A DNA stretch of 64,000 nt from positions 1-64,000 of the forward strand of contig CAVYIF010000014.1 of NCBI GenBank assembly GCA_963768585.1. Direction: 5' to 3'. The translations under genes and the position numbers were made by a program. The stretch comes from CAVUNY01 sp963768585. GTDB lineage: Bacteria; Chloroflexota; Anaerolineae; Anaerolineales; Anaerolineaceae. This document shows positions 1 through 9,143 of the stretch, one piece after another; position 1 is the first letter of the stretch, and each line of letters starts with the position of its first letter. Below the pieces are notes generated by a model, which saw only the letters and a program-made list of their open reading frames with translations, was not told the DNA's origin and ran no database searches.

Positions 1-1
1 G

Positions 2-466
2 GAAAAAGCCCAGGCGATGATGGAGTTCGCCCTGGTGATTCCATTTTTAATGGTCATGCTGATAGGCATCATTGAAGCCTCCTGGATGATGTTCTTTTTC
101 ACATCAGCATCCATGTCTTCGCGCGAAGCAGCTCGCTATGGCGCCGCTGTAGGTGTGACAAGTGCCGGGGTACTTCGGTATCAGGACTGCGCAGGCATCC
201 GCGCAGAAGCCAGACGAGTCGGTGCCTTCGCATCCTTGACTAATGATGACCAGATCGAGATTTTCTTTGATGACGGCCCTGGCACATCACAAGTACAATA
301 TTGCAATCCAAATCCAATTCCCGATGTAAAAAATGGCGAAAGAATTATTGTCAAAGTCGTTGGCCACTATAAGCCACTGATCAATCTCATCATCATTCCC
401 GAATTTAATTTCCAATCCGAATCCGCTTACACCATTATGTCTAAAATAAAAATTTATGATCAATAG
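2..466 (+). CDS. TadE-like pseudopilin, 5'-partial
   Basis: The reading frame is open from the first bases of the window, and the residues EKAQA before the first Met look like the usual 'GQA-EFAL' entry of TadE proteins, so the true start lies upstream. Visible are a short polar N-terminus, the pilin-like motif MMEFALVIPF and one hydrophobic helix of about 25 residues, followed by a roughly 110-residue extracytoplasmic part. TadE-family proteins are minor pseudopilins of Tad/Flp pilus systems, processed at the membrane. It is followed 30 nt later by a second TadE-like gene and then a TadG-like gene, the usual order at the end of tad operons. The assembly ATPase and platform genes are not in the window. 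Confidence 0.8.
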   Translation, partial: EKAQAMMEFALVIPFLMVMLIGIIEASWMMFFFTSASMSSREAARYGAAVGVTSAGVLRYQDCAGIRAEARRVGAFASLTNDDQIEIFFDDGPGTSQVQYCNPNPIPDVKNGERIIVKVVGHYKPLINLIIIPEFNFQSESAYTIMSKIKIYDQ

Positions 467-496
467 AAATATGGTTGCTTACCAGGAGGGATGTAA

Positions 497-982
497 TTGA
501 AAATCCGATTCCGAATCAAACCCAATGAAGATGGCCAGAGTTTTGCCGAACTAGCCTTAATTTTACCTATCCTTTTCATATTTTTAGCTGGTGTACTCGA
601 CCTGGGACGTTTATTTTTATCCTACATGGAGTTGCGCGACGCCGCTCAAGAAGGTGCCAATTATGCTTCGATCAGAGCCAACGGTAATCTCAAAACAGCA
701 GCCGAATTTACCACAGAAGTTACACAGCGCGTCCAATCTAGTGTACAATTTCCATTGAGATTAAATGGTGTGGGAGTTGAAGTCTCGCCAGCAACAGGTT
801 TAACTACCGGGAACGATGTGACTGTCACGGTCACATATGATTTTCCGGTCACGGCTCCTTTTATTGGGATTTTCTTTAATGGACAAACCATTAAGATGGC
901 AGTTAAAATGACAAACGTGGTCCTTTCGCCTGTTATGCCAACTCCTACACCTGTTCCTGCTCCTACCTCTTCTATTCCTTAA
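497..982 (+). CDS. TadE-like pseudopilin
   Basis: A 161-residue protein with the TadE signature near the N-terminus (GQSFAELALILPILFIF, glutamate after the Phe) and a single hydrophobic helix at about residues 15-40, then a beta-rich exported domain and a Pro/Thr tail. The start is TTG at 497: the ATG at 491 is followed at once by a stop codon, and the ribosome site AGGAGGG (484-490) sits six bases ahead of the TTG. It lies 30 nt behind the previous TadE-like gene and 19 nt ahead of the TadG-like gene, so the three are probably one transcript. By family it would be a minor pilin or assembly factor of a Tad pilus. Confidence 0.82.
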   Translation: MKIRFRIKPNEDGQSFAELALILPILFIFLAGVLDLGRLFLSYMELRDAAQEGANYASIRANGNLKTAAEFTTEVTQRVQSSVQFPLRLNGVGVEVSPATGLTTGNDVTVTVTYDFPVTAPFIGIFFNGQTIKMAVKMTNVVLSPVMPTPTPVPAPTSSIP

Positions 983-1001
983 AGGTAAGGGAGGATTGAA
1001 A

Positions 1002-2351
1002 ATGCAGATTAAGAAAAGTGAACGTGGTCAAGCCATAGTGATCTTTGCTATCGCCATTGTAGGATTATTAGCGGTTGTGTCCATGGCAATCGATCTTGGT
1101 CGTCTATATGTCGAGCGTCGCAATGCGCAGAGCGCTGCTGATGCTGCGGTCTTTGCAGGTGCTGAGGCAAAAATTAAAAACGCTTCTGCTGGGCTTTCGA
1201 TACAAAATGCGGCCATCATATCTGCCGCCAGGGCATCTGCTGCTAAAAACGGCTTCACTCATGTCGAGTTGGGGAAAGGGACCAAAGTGTATGTCTACCC
1301 TGATGGACCGATCAGTGGGCCCTATCAAGGCCAAGCGGATTATATCCAGGTGATCATTCAATCCGATTTCAAAACTTTCTTTGCCAGCCTGTTTGGTCGA
1401 TACCAGCTCGATAATACTTCAGAAGCCGTTGTTAAAGCCACGGGACGCGCTGCCATCTTAGGAGGGGATTTAGTTTGGGGTTACAACACTTCAAAATGCC
1501 CAACGGTTTCCACCAATGGCGGCGTTGATGTGATACTAACAAATGGAAATTTGTTTGATAATTCAGCTGCAGATGGTAGTAAAAATAACTGTGATGCGAT
1601 GTCAACATCAGGAACCGCTGGAACGATCACCGCTGTAAATGGAGACATCAAAGTTGTAGGGTCAGTTAATACTGACGGACAACCAAGTATTGATCCGACT
1701 CCGACTACTGGTGTGGACCACCAATATATCGTTGACGTACCCCCCCCTGATTGTTCAATAGTACCTGACAGGGGAAGTGTAAAAATCAATGCCGATACAA
1801 CCCTTGAACCGGGTAGATATTCCGATATTTCTATTGGGGGTGGTGCTAATGTCACTCTTAATCAGGGTTTATATTGCCTGATTCCTGGACAAGGTAATGA
1901 TAAGGGTAATTTTGTAGCTACAAGCGCTGGATCGGTTTCGGGAACGAGCGTCATGATCGCTATGTTCGGAGGTCTGTTTGATTTGGGTGGTAGTCAGAAC
2001 ATCAGTTTGACTGCCCCCTTACCAGAGGAGCTTGTTATACCAAATACAGTTAATTCCGATCTTATCGATTACGCAGGAATGTTAATTTATGCAAATCCGG
2101 CTTCATACACTGGAAATAAACAAAAGACTTTCCAAATCAATGGAAATGTGGACTCAGATACTACCTCAGTTATGGGCACAATTTACGCGCCGACCACCGG
2201 GTGCACAATTAATGGCAACGTAGGTTTCACCTCAGTCAATACGCAGATGATCTGTGACACTGTGACCTTTAGCGGAAACGGCGTAATTTCGATGGCGCTG
2301 AATTCGGACAACCCGTTTAAATTTGGGGGAATTATCAACCTGATGCAGTAA
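1002..2351 (+). CDS. TadG-like Flp pilus-assembly protein
   Basis: A 449-residue protein starting with a TadE/TadG N-terminal helix (RGQAIVIFAIAIVGLLAVV, then AIDLGRLY and a RRNAQSAADAAV stretch), as in Flp pilus-assembly TadE/G-like proteins. The remaining ~390 residues are Gly/Asn/Thr-rich and look extracellular and beta-structured. I prefer ATG at 1002 over the in-frame TTG at 996 because the ribosome site GGAGG (990-994) is seven bases from the ATG but only one from the TTG. No von Willebrand motif is obvious in the exported part, so a role in anchoring or surface display is inferred only from the family and the operon. A strong palindrome follows the gene. Confidence 0.78.
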   Translation: MQIKKSERGQAIVIFAIAIVGLLAVVSMAIDLGRLYVERRNAQSAADAAVFAGAEAKIKNASAGLSIQNAAIISAARASAAKNGFTHVELGKGTKVYVYPDGPISGPYQGQADYIQVIIQSDFKTFFASLFGRYQLDNTSEAVVKATGRAAILGGDLVWGYNTSKCPTVSTNGGVDVILTNGNLFDNSAADGSKNNCDAMSTSGTAGTITAVNGDIKVVGSVNTDGQPSIDPTPTTGVDHQYIVDVPPPDCSIVPDRGSVKINADTTLEPGRYSDISIGGGANVTLNQGLYCLIPGQGNDKGNFVATSAGSVSGTSVMIAMFGGLFDLGGSQNISLTAPLPEELVIPNTVNSDLIDYAGMLIYANPASYTGNKQKTFQINGNVDSDTTSVMGTIYAPTTGCTINGNVGFTSVNTQMICDTVTFSGNGVISMALNSDNPFKFGGIINLMQ

Positions 2352-2384
2352 ACAAGAGGAATAGAGAATTTTAGAAATATTATC

Positions 2385-2422
2385 AACTCGCCCGCCAGGA
2401 TTCGAATCCTGGCGGGCGAGTT
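2385..2422. terminator. Perfect 38-bp palindrome behind the tad genes
   Basis: Two 19-base arms (AACTCGCCCGCCAGGATTC and its exact complement) meet with no spacer. It sits 34 bases after the TadG-like stop codon. There is no T-run behind it, so it would be a U-less hairpin terminator or RNA-end stabiliser; this function is inferred from position. Confidence 0.6.
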
Positions 2423-2449
2423 GCTTAAGGATTAAGGTCGCCGCACAGA

Positions 2450-2614
2450 CTAAAGATAGGTGGTGTTCCAGAACCAGTTGTAGCTGTAATAGCCGCCGCT
2501 GGTGGCATCCATGCGGATGGCGATCCGGCTCTGGCCTTTGAGACCATCGGGGATCGTATATGTGAAGACGAACGTGCCGCCTGATTCACTGTTGGTCGTT
2601 CCGACGACCGTACC
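2450..2614 (-). pseudogene. C-terminal scrap of the three-repeat secreted protein
   Basis: Read on the minus strand, this encodes about one half of a repeat unit (VGTTNSESGGTF ... RIAIRMDATSGGYYSYNWFW) and ends in a natural-looking C-terminus and stop. Bases 2466-2614 match 8304-8452, inside the intact repeat gene, with five differences over 149 bases by my reading. Upstream of 2614 the homology stops abruptly and unrelated sequence continues up to the transposase remnant. It therefore looks like the tail of a lost paralogue, cut by an insertion or deletion. Not expected to make a functional protein. Confidence 0.75.
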
Positions 2615-2957
2615 GTGGCATAGATCACCGCCAGAATCGCACCCAGGAGCATCTGGTGGAGACCGGCTTTCTTTGATGAACGTTATAACCGAATGTATAA
2701 TTAATATACAGATAGTTCCCACAAAAGTTGCCTCGCGTAACCCTTTTCGGAAAGTGATCTCAATATGCCAAGCAAATATCTTCATACCGGACCAACGATT
2801 GGAGTACTGGCTGGCTGGCAATTCTATAGAACAGCGACCAACCTGAGCGATTTATTTCCAATCTTTAAAGGAATCACTCGGACAGCACAAAATCTTAGCT
2901 GTAATTTGATGTTGGGCTGTGGAATGGGCGCTTCAGCCAGCGCGTGGGACGCGGATG

Positions 2958-3182
2958 CATGGCTATGTTAAGAGCTTCAATGGGAAATTGCGCGATGAAT
3001 TATTGAACCTAGAAATCTTTTACACACTACAGGAGGCCAAAATACTGATCGAAAAATGGCGAAAAGAATATAATCAAGTCAGGCCACATGGTGCTTTGGG
3101 GTATCGCCCACCAGCTCCAATGGTGGTAAAACCTCAACCAAGTATCAGGACTCTCATACGTTTATTGTCCCCCGTGTACTAA
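2958..3182 (+). pseudogene. IS3-family transposase C-terminal remnant
   Basis: About 74 codons encode the end of an rve-type IS3 OrfB transposase: GYVKSFNGKLRDELLN, then EAKILIEKWRKEYN, then VRPHGALGYRPPAP. The third catalytic acidic position of the DDE triad in this family falls in the E of 'ESFNG'; here it reads KSFNG, so even that residue is lost. The N-terminal two-thirds of the transposase and OrfA are missing. No inverted-repeat ends can be assigned with confidence, although the coding frame stops in a typical position before a non-coding stretch at 3183. It lies between two other broken genes and probably marks the event that damaged them. Confidence 0.8.
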
Positions 3183-3384
3183 CATAAGAGTTGGTACATA
3201 CTTTAGGGGCAGGTCAGTCCGCTAGTACTTTTAATAATACCGGTAAGATCATATTTTTAGAGATAAGCTGGTCGGCCTTGCTGCGACCACGCGCTCGCAG
3301 CGGGCCATAAACAAACGATGATTCGGGGGTTTTTGGTCGGCCTGGTCGCCCAAAAACCTCGAATTAAAAAAAACGAAGTGTGCG
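3183..3384. other. Non-coding stretch with an inverted repeat ahead of the GH16 remnant
   Basis: About 200 bases between the transposase remnant and the GH16 remnant. At 3321-3364 a hairpin can form (ATTCGGGGGTTTTTGG against CCAAAAACCTCGAAT), placed in what would be the 5' leader of the GH16 gene. I see no coding potential and no certain promoter. Confidence 0.4.
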
Positions 3385-4258
3385 ATGAAAACCAGAAAAT
3401 CAACATTTGGGTTTGTACTCGGTTTAAGTCTGATCTTAAGCTTGGTCATATCACCATTTCTATCCCCTGCACCCACCGTGCTGGCGGCACTGCCGGCCGT
3501 TGATGACTTTGAGAATGGCCTGCCGTCAGGGTTAGATGGGAATAATAATGCCATTGGCTTCAACACCTTCCAGGATGGGAACGCTGCTACAAATGTAGCC
3601 ATCTCAACCACTACTGCGCCTCCGGCTGATACACTCCCAGGCGCGATTACTCAGAACCACGCCTTGAAGCTGGACCTGAATGTGATTTCTTACGCCGGCT
3701 TCGCCCACACTTTTGAAGATTCTGCCCTCACCACCTGGGTTTCACAGGACTGGAGCGCATACGAAGGGATTTCATTCTGGTTGTACGGAAATAATAGCGG
3801 CACAACCCTGTTTGTGGATGTGCTCGACAACCGCAACCCCGGCTCGATCACAGATGATGCAGAACGCTGGTCGATTGACCTGTCCGACAACTTCACTGGC
3901 TGGCAGGAAATCCAAATCCCCTTTCCGGTTAAAAACCCAGGGAACTGCAATTCTTTCAATACGGGCGGATTGAAGCCCGCATCAAGGTGCCCGGCGGAGC
4001 CGGGTTGTGGCCGGCTTTCTGGATGCCAGGGTCAAACTTTACCGGATCAAACTGGCCCGACTGCGGTGAAATTGACATTATGGAATACATCGGAAAAGAG
4101 CCGGATTTAATCATGGGAGCCTTGCATGGACCTGGATATTCCGGTGCAACCGGCAGAACAAAATGGAATCGGCAAAAATACAACATCTTGGTGTAAATAC
4201 GGTTTTCCCAACCCAAATGCTCGTCGATTATGTCCGCATGTATGAAAAAATGCCCTGA
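3385..4258 (+). pseudogene. Broken secreted GH16 glucanase (CBM + partial catalytic domain)
   Basis: The frame starting at 3385 gives a signal peptide (about 35 residues, ending VLAALP) and a carbohydrate-binding domain resembling CBM11/CIA30 (DDFENGLPSG ... WSAYEGISFWLYGN ... WSIDLSDNFTGWQEIQIPF). At about 3957 the coding sense jumps to another frame, which reads QYGRIEARIKVPGGAGLWPAF and then the GH16 catalytic motif GEIDIMEY (nucleophile and acid/base glutamates present), stopping at 4196. A third frame at 4202-4258 gives the family's C-terminal end, MLVDYVRMYE, and a stop. A normal GH16 domain has about 230-250 residues; here only about 80 plus 18 remain. Two internal deletions, both shifting the frame, explain the pattern. 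The gene once encoded a laminarinase/lichenase-like enzyme. Confidence 0.85.
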
Positions 4259-4396
4259 CCGGTATTTGGCCAAAGTTTGCTCATCAAATTTCACGAATCA
4301 TCTATAATCTTAAATTTAAGATCGCGAACAAAATTTTATTTCGCAATCTGATTTCTAAACCTGGAAAAGCGTGGTAAACCTGCAGGAGAGGTGTAT

Positions 4397-7300
4397 ATGA
4401 CGAGCCAGAAATCCCCCCCCATTTTCATCGGAGAAACAACGCAAAAGCCGTCAGGGCAACGCGTGACAGGAAATTATGTCAACCTGCACGGCGAAGTATT
4501 CTATAAAATACAAAATTATGACGCGATGAAACCGTTTTTTATGAGCATCGTCAGCAGTTCCAATCACTGGCTCTTTATTTCATCCACCGGGGGAATTTCT
4601 GCAGGGAGAGTTAGCGCCGAACAGTCACTTTTTCCGTACTACACAGAAGACAAACTCACCGAAAATTACGACAATACCGGAAACAAGTCCATATTTCTGG
4701 TGACAACACATGCCCAAGAAACCTTTCTGTGGGAGCCGTTTTCGGAGAGACAGCAAGGCATTTACCACATCGAGCGAAATATTTACAAAAATGTGACCGG
4801 CACCGCCGTTATTTTTGAAGAAATCAACGCGAGTTTGGGGTTGACTTACCAATATGCCTGGCGGACCGGTGATACTTTTGGCTTTATAAAGACCTCCTGG
4901 TTGAAAAACTCAGGCGAGACATCCTGCCAGGTTGAGCTTGTCGACGGCCTCCAGAACATACTCCCCGCCAGGGTAACGATGGCAACTCAGCTTACATTCA
5001 GTGTGCTTTTAGATGCATATAAGCGCAGCGAGATAAACCCTGAAAACGGGCTTGCTATCTTTGCGCTTAACTCGACACTGACCGACCTGCCTGAACCCAG
5101 CGAATCTCTGCTGGCGACGACAGCCTTCCAGGTCGGGCTTGACCAGGTGGACTATCTTCTCTCATCGACACAGCTTGACAATTTTCGCACCGGCAGGGGT
5201 GTAGTCACGGACCGCGAGGTCCGCGGGCAGCGCTGTGCATATTTTGTGCATACGAAGATCTCGTTGGCTGCAGGTATGGAACGCAAATGGCATCTCGTCG
5301 CAGATGTCAGCCAGGATAGCGCGGCGATCGTCCATCTATCAAAAAAACTGGGGGATAATAAATCGGCTGTGGCGACTGCAATTGAGGACGACATCGCAGC
5401 CAACGACCTCAACCTGCAGAAGATTGTCGCCTGTACAGATGGCTTACAGGTCTCGAACAATCACCTTCATTGCTCCCACCATTTCGCGAACGTGATGTTC
5501 AATGGGATGCGCGGGGGTGTTTTTGCCGACCAATACCGGATGCACAAAAAAGATTTTCTTGAATTCACCACTGTCCGCAACAGAACCATTCTGGATAAAT
5601 ACGCAGCATTCTTTTCCGAATTACCATCAGAAACAAATATTTCCACCCTTTTCGCCCGTGCGGAGTCAGCAGGGGCTGCAGATTTGATCCGCTTGAGTTA
5701 TGCCTACCTGCCGCTTTCTTTCAGCCGGCGGCACGGTGATCCCAGCCGGCCCTGGAATCGCTTTGCGATTAACATCAAGAAAGAAGATGGCTCGCAGCAG
5801 CTGGATTATGAAGGAAACTGGCGCGATATTTTTCAAAACTGGGAAGCCCTGGCTTATTCGTATCCCGAATACGTCGAAAGCATGATCTGCACCTTCCTGA
5901 ATGCCACCACTCCCGATGGATACAACCCGTATCGAATAACCCGCCAGGGCGTTGATTGGGAGCTTCCAGAGCCCAATAACCCCTGGGCTAATATTGGTTA
6001 TTGGAGTGATCACCAAATTATTTATCTGCAGAAATTGATGGAAATCAGCGATAGGCTGCATCCTGGCAGGCTGCAGGCGTTTCTAAATCGACCGGTGTTC
6101 AGTTATGCCAACGTCCCATACCGGATCAAACCTTATGATGATTTGCGGAGCGATCCATACAATACGATAGACTTCGATTGGGATGCGGAACAAGAGGTAG
6201 AACGGCGGGTACAGGAGCGCGGGACAGACGGTAAACTGGTGTACACGCGAGACCGCCAGGTGCTCCAGGTGACGCTTGCCGAAAAGCTGTTGACTCTGCT
6301 GCTGGCCAAATTGGTGAACTTTGTTCCAGAGGGCGGCATTTGGATGAATACGCAGCGGCCGGAGTGGAATGATGCCAACAACGCCCTGGTGGGTAAAGGG
6401 TTGTCGGTGGTGACACTATGCTATTTGCGCCGGACCATTGTGTTTTGCATAGAATTATTGAAAAAAAGCACCCCCGGCGTGGTTCAAATCAACACCGAAG
6501 TTCAGCAACTCTTCTCACACATAACCCAAATCTTGATCCGATTCCAGGGCATAATCCAGGAGCAGCAAACCGCCAAAAGATCTTTCAACGCCGAACAAAG
6601 GCGCGCCATGATGGACGCCCTGGGTACAGCCGGCAGCGATTATCGCTGGAAATATTATTCCCAGGGTTTTTCAGGCGATTATACCGGCCTGCAGGTTTCG
6701 GAAATGGTCGCCTTTCTGGAACTGGCGCTGCAATATGTCGAACATTCCTTACGAGCCAATCGACGCAGCGACAACCTGTATCACGCCTACAACATCCTGC
6801 ATCTCGATCACCAGCAGGCAACCGTCAGCCATCTGTATGAGATGCTAGAAGGCCAGGTAGCGATCCTTTCATCGGGAATGCTTTCGGGAGAGGAGTCGCT
6901 GGCGCTCTTAGAAAGCCTGAGAAACGGCCCACTTTACCGGGCTGATCAACAAAGCTACATCCTGTATCCTGACCGGGTGCTGCCGGGTTTTCTCGAGAAA
7001 AACTGCATCACGCCGGCTCAGGTCAAAGACCTGGCGCTGGTCATGGCGTTGGAACGGGCGGGGGACCGGACCCTGATCATCCGGGATGAAGAGGGAAACT
7101 ATCACTTCAATGGCTATATTCGCAACCTGAAGGATGTGACCCGGCTGCTTGAGGAGTTGAAACAAAGCCCTCAATATGCAGCTCTGGTAGAAACCGAGGC
7201 AGCGAAAATTGAAGCCCTGTTTGAAAATACTTTTCATCACAATGAGTTTACCGGCCGTTCCGGAACCTTTTTTGCGTATGAGGGTCTGGGGAGCATTTAC

Positions 7301-7882
7301 TGGCATATGGTTTCAAAACTCTTACTGGCCGTTCAAGAAACAATCATCCGCACAAGAAGTGAACCCGCCGCCGGCGCTTTGCTTGAAAAATACGCTGACA
7401 TCCGTAAAGGGCAGTGTTTTAATAAAACCCCCGATGATTACGGCGCATTTCCAACCGATCCCTATTCACACACGCCCAAAAATCAAGGAGCCAGACAGCC
7501 AGGCATGACCGGATTGGTCAAAGAAGAAATCCTGAGCCGCCAGGCGGAACTCGGACTAACCATCGAAAATGGCAGCCTGGCATTTGATTTCTTGTTTCTG
7601 GATAAAAATGAAATGCTGGTTGAACCTTCTGAATATACCTGTTGGAATGTAAATGGCCAACAGCAGCGCATTGAACTGCCGGTTGGTTCGCTTGCCTATG
7701 CCGTCTGTCAGGTCCCGGTCATCCTCCAGGCCTCACCCGAGAAATGCATCAGCATACATTTTACAGACGGCGCGGCCCACAAGATCGAAGGTCATGTGTT
7801 GGACGCTGTCAACAGCCTTCATATTTTTCAACGAGACGGCAAAGTTCACCACCTGGAGGTTTCAGTTCCGCCAGACCGGTAA
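4397..7882 (+). CDS. Large GH94-like glycoside phosphorylase, probably acting on beta-1,3-glucans (GH149/GH161 type)
   Basis: An intracellular protein of 1161 residues, no signal peptide. The N-terminal part resembles the beta-sandwich of GH94 enzymes, and the motif RPEWNDANNAL (about residues 654-664) corresponds to the conserved 'DWND' acid segment of GH94-like phosphorylases, the Asp being the likely general acid. At over 1100 residues it is much longer than cellobiose phosphorylases (about 800) and fits the large beta-1,3-oligoglucan phosphorylase families GH149 and GH161. The neighbouring GH16 laminarinase remnant supports a beta-1,3-glucan substrate, which it would cleave with phosphate to glucose-1-phosphate; this is inference. 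ATG 4397 is preferred over GTG 4391 because the ribosome site AGGAGAG ends at 4390. Confidence 0.7.
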   Translation: MTSQKSPPIFIGETTQKPSGQRVTGNYVNLHGEVFYKIQNYDAMKPFFMSIVSSSNHWLFISSTGGISAGRVSAEQSLFPYYTEDKLTENYDNTGNKSIFLVTTHAQETFLWEPFSERQQGIYHIERNIYKNVTGTAVIFEEINASLGLTYQYAWRTGDTFGFIKTSWLKNSGETSCQVELVDGLQNILPARVTMATQLTFSVLLDAYKRSEINPENGLAIFALNSTLTDLPEPSESLLATTAFQVGLDQVDYLLSSTQLDNFRTGRGVVTDREVRGQRCAYFVHTKISLAAGMERKWHLVADVSQDSAAIVHLSKKLGDNKSAVATAIEDDIAANDLNLQKIVACTDGLQVSNNHLHCSHHFANVMFNGMRGGVFADQYRMHKKDFLEFTTVRNRTILDKYAAFFSELPSETNISTLFARAESAGAADLIRLSYAYLPLSFSRRHGDPSRPWNRFAINIKKEDGSQQLDYEGNWRDIFQNWEALAYSYPEYVESMICTFLNATTPDGYNPYRITRQGVDWELPEPNNPWANIGYWSDHQIIYLQKLMEISDRLHPGRLQAFLNRPVFSYANVPYRIKPYDDLRSDPYNTIDFDWDAEQEVERRVQERGTDGKLVYTRDRQVLQVTLAEKLLTLLLAKLVNFVPEGGIWMNTQRPEWNDANNALVGKGLSVVTLCYLRRTIVFCIELLKKSTPGVVQINTEVQQLFSHITQILIRFQGIIQEQQTAKRSFNAEQRRAMMDALGTAGSDYRWKYYSQGFSGDYTGLQVSEMVAFLELALQYVEHSLRANRRSDNLYHAYNILHLDHQQATVSHLYEMLEGQVAILSSGMLSGEESLALLESLRNGPLYRADQQSYILYPDRVLPGFLEKNCITPAQVKDLALVMALERAGDRTLIIRDEEGNYHFNGYIRNLKDVTRLLEELKQSPQYAALVETEAAKIEALFENTFHHNEFTGRSGTFFAYEGLGSIYWHMVSKLLLAVQETIIRTRSEPAAGALLEKYADIRKGQCFNKTPDDYGAFPTDPYSHTPKNQGARQPGMTGLVKEEILSRQAELGLTIENGSLAFDFLFLDKNEMLVEPSEYTCWNVNGQQQRIELPVGSLAYAVCQVPVILQASPEKCISIHFTDGAAHKIEGHVLDAVNSLHIFQRDGKVHHLEVSVPPDR

Positions 7883-7914
7883 AACGATTGCTGGCAAGTG
7901 CGGTTCTTTAAATC

Positions 7915-7944
7915 AAAGACATCCCCAGGCAGGGGATGTCTTTT
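7915..7944. terminator. Bidirectional hairpin terminator
   Basis: AAAGACATCCCC and GGGGATGTCTTTT form a hairpin with a short AGGCA loop between two convergent genes. T-rich ends exist on both strands, so it can serve the phosphorylase gene and the repeat-protein gene alike. Confidence 0.75.
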
Positions 7945-7969
7945 GTAAAATCAAATGCGGAATCTGGTT

Positions 7970-9019
7970 CTACGGATACGTGTTATTCCAAAACCAGCCA
8001 TAGCTGTAAAAACCGCCGGTGGTTGATTCGAGCCGGACGGCAATCCGGCTTTGGCCCAGCAGTTCGGCGGGGATGGTGTAGGTAGCCTCAAAACTGCCGC
8101 CGGCGCCGCTGTCGGTGGTAGCTACTTCGATCCCGCCGATGCCCAAGGTGCCGTATTTGCCCATCATGACGATGAAAGTGCGGTCAGCGGGGAAATTATC
8201 CGTGCGGATCGTCACCGTGTTATCTTTGACCACTGCGGCAATGGTGAAGGTGGGGATGCCTGTATAGCTTGTTCCGCTCGTGCCAGTCGTCGTTGCCTGA
8301 TCGTTCCAGAACCAGTTGTAGCTGTAATAGCCGCCGCTGGTGGCATCCATGCGGATGGCAATCCGGCTCTGGCCTTTGAGATCATCGGGGATCGTATAGG
8401 TGATGACGAACGTGCCGCCTGATTCGCTGTTGGTCGTTCCGACGACCGTACCGCCGATCCCCAGGGTGCCGTAAGCCCCCATGCGGACCACGAAGTCTTT
8501 ATGGGCCGGGAAATTGTGCGACTTGATCGTGACCGTGGCATCTTTGACCACGTACGTAACGTCGAAAGTCGGGATAGCGGTAGTATACACCGGGCTGCTC
8601 GGGCTAACATTGGCGGGGTTATTCCAGAACCAGTTATAGCTGTAGTAACCACCTGTGGTCGCTTCCAGGCGAATGGCAACCTGTCCTTTGCCCTTGAGCG
8701 CATCAGGAATGTCGTAAACCGCGGTGAAGCTGCCGCCCGTACCGGAATAGGTGGTCCCTACCTGGATCCCGCCGATCCCCTGGGTGCCGATATCTCCCAT
8801 GCGCACAATAAATGTATGATCCGCCGGAAAATAGTCGGTTTTTATCGTCACCGTGCTGTCCTTTACCACGTTCGTGACCGTGAATACAGGAACGGCAACC
8901 GATGCGCTGGCAGTCTGAGTAAGCACCAGCCCCATCGCCCCCACCAACATAGCCAACAACAGCAGCACCCGTACGGCAGCTTCCACGCGGGGTACGATCC
9001 GAGAAAAATTGGTTCGCAT
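7970..9019 (-). CDS. Secreted protein with three tandem ~90-residue repeats
   Basis: 349 residues: a basic N-terminus, a hydrophobic signal helix (about residues 15-40) and three repeats at about 44-133, 149-238 and 255-349. Each repeat runs from a PxFxVxxVVKDxTVTI segment over a FPADxxFxVxMGxxGTxGIGG segment to a closing GGYYSYxWFWNN. The linkers are Ser/Thr/Pro-rich. The pattern suggests small beta-sandwich domains in the cell envelope. I cannot name the family; adhesion or envelope lining would be guesses. A scrap of a near-identical repeat lies at 2450-2614, so paralogues existed. The gene is on the opposite strand to the phosphorylase and follows the NBR1-Ig lipoprotein gene in the same direction. 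Confidence 0.8.
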   Translation of the reverse strand: MRTNFSRIVPRVEAAVRVLLLLAMLVGAMGLVLTQTASASVAVPVFTVTNVVKDSTVTIKTDYFPADHTFIVRMGDIGTQGIGGIQVGTTYSGTGGSFTAVYDIPDALKGKGQVAIRLEATTGGYYSYNWFWNNPANVSPSSPVYTTAIPTFDVTYVVKDATVTIKSHNFPAHKDFVVRMGAYGTLGIGGTVVGTTNSESGGTFVITYTIPDDLKGQSRIAIRMDATSGGYYSYNWFWNDQATTTGTSGTSYTGIPTFTIAAVVKDNTVTIRTDNFPADRTFIVMMGKYGTLGIGGIEVATTDSGAGGSFEATYTIPAELLGQSRIAVRLESTTGGFYSYGWFWNNTYP

Positions 9020-9095
9020 TTTATCCTCCGGCCCTTTCCATGAAAAATATATTCACTATTTTAGTACATTTACAGTCTCTACGCGAGAAGCAATC

Positions 9096-9135
9096 GTTGG
9101 GCATTTCCAGCCGCATGCGGCCAGAAATGCCCAAC
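9096..9135 (-). terminator. Hairpin behind the NBR1-Ig lipoprotein gene
   Basis: GTTGGGCATTTC (9096-9107) pairs with GAAATGCCCAAC (9124-9135) around the palindrome GCCGCATGCGGC. It sits just after the lipoprotein stop codon (9144) on the minus strand. No U-tract. Confidence 0.6.
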
Positions 9136-9143
9136 ACATTCTG

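Noticed and set aside
2385..2422. tRNA-like 'GATTCGAATCC' sequence
   Set aside because: It resembles a T-arm, but it is simply the centre of a perfect palindrome; no acceptor, D or anticodon arm surrounds it.
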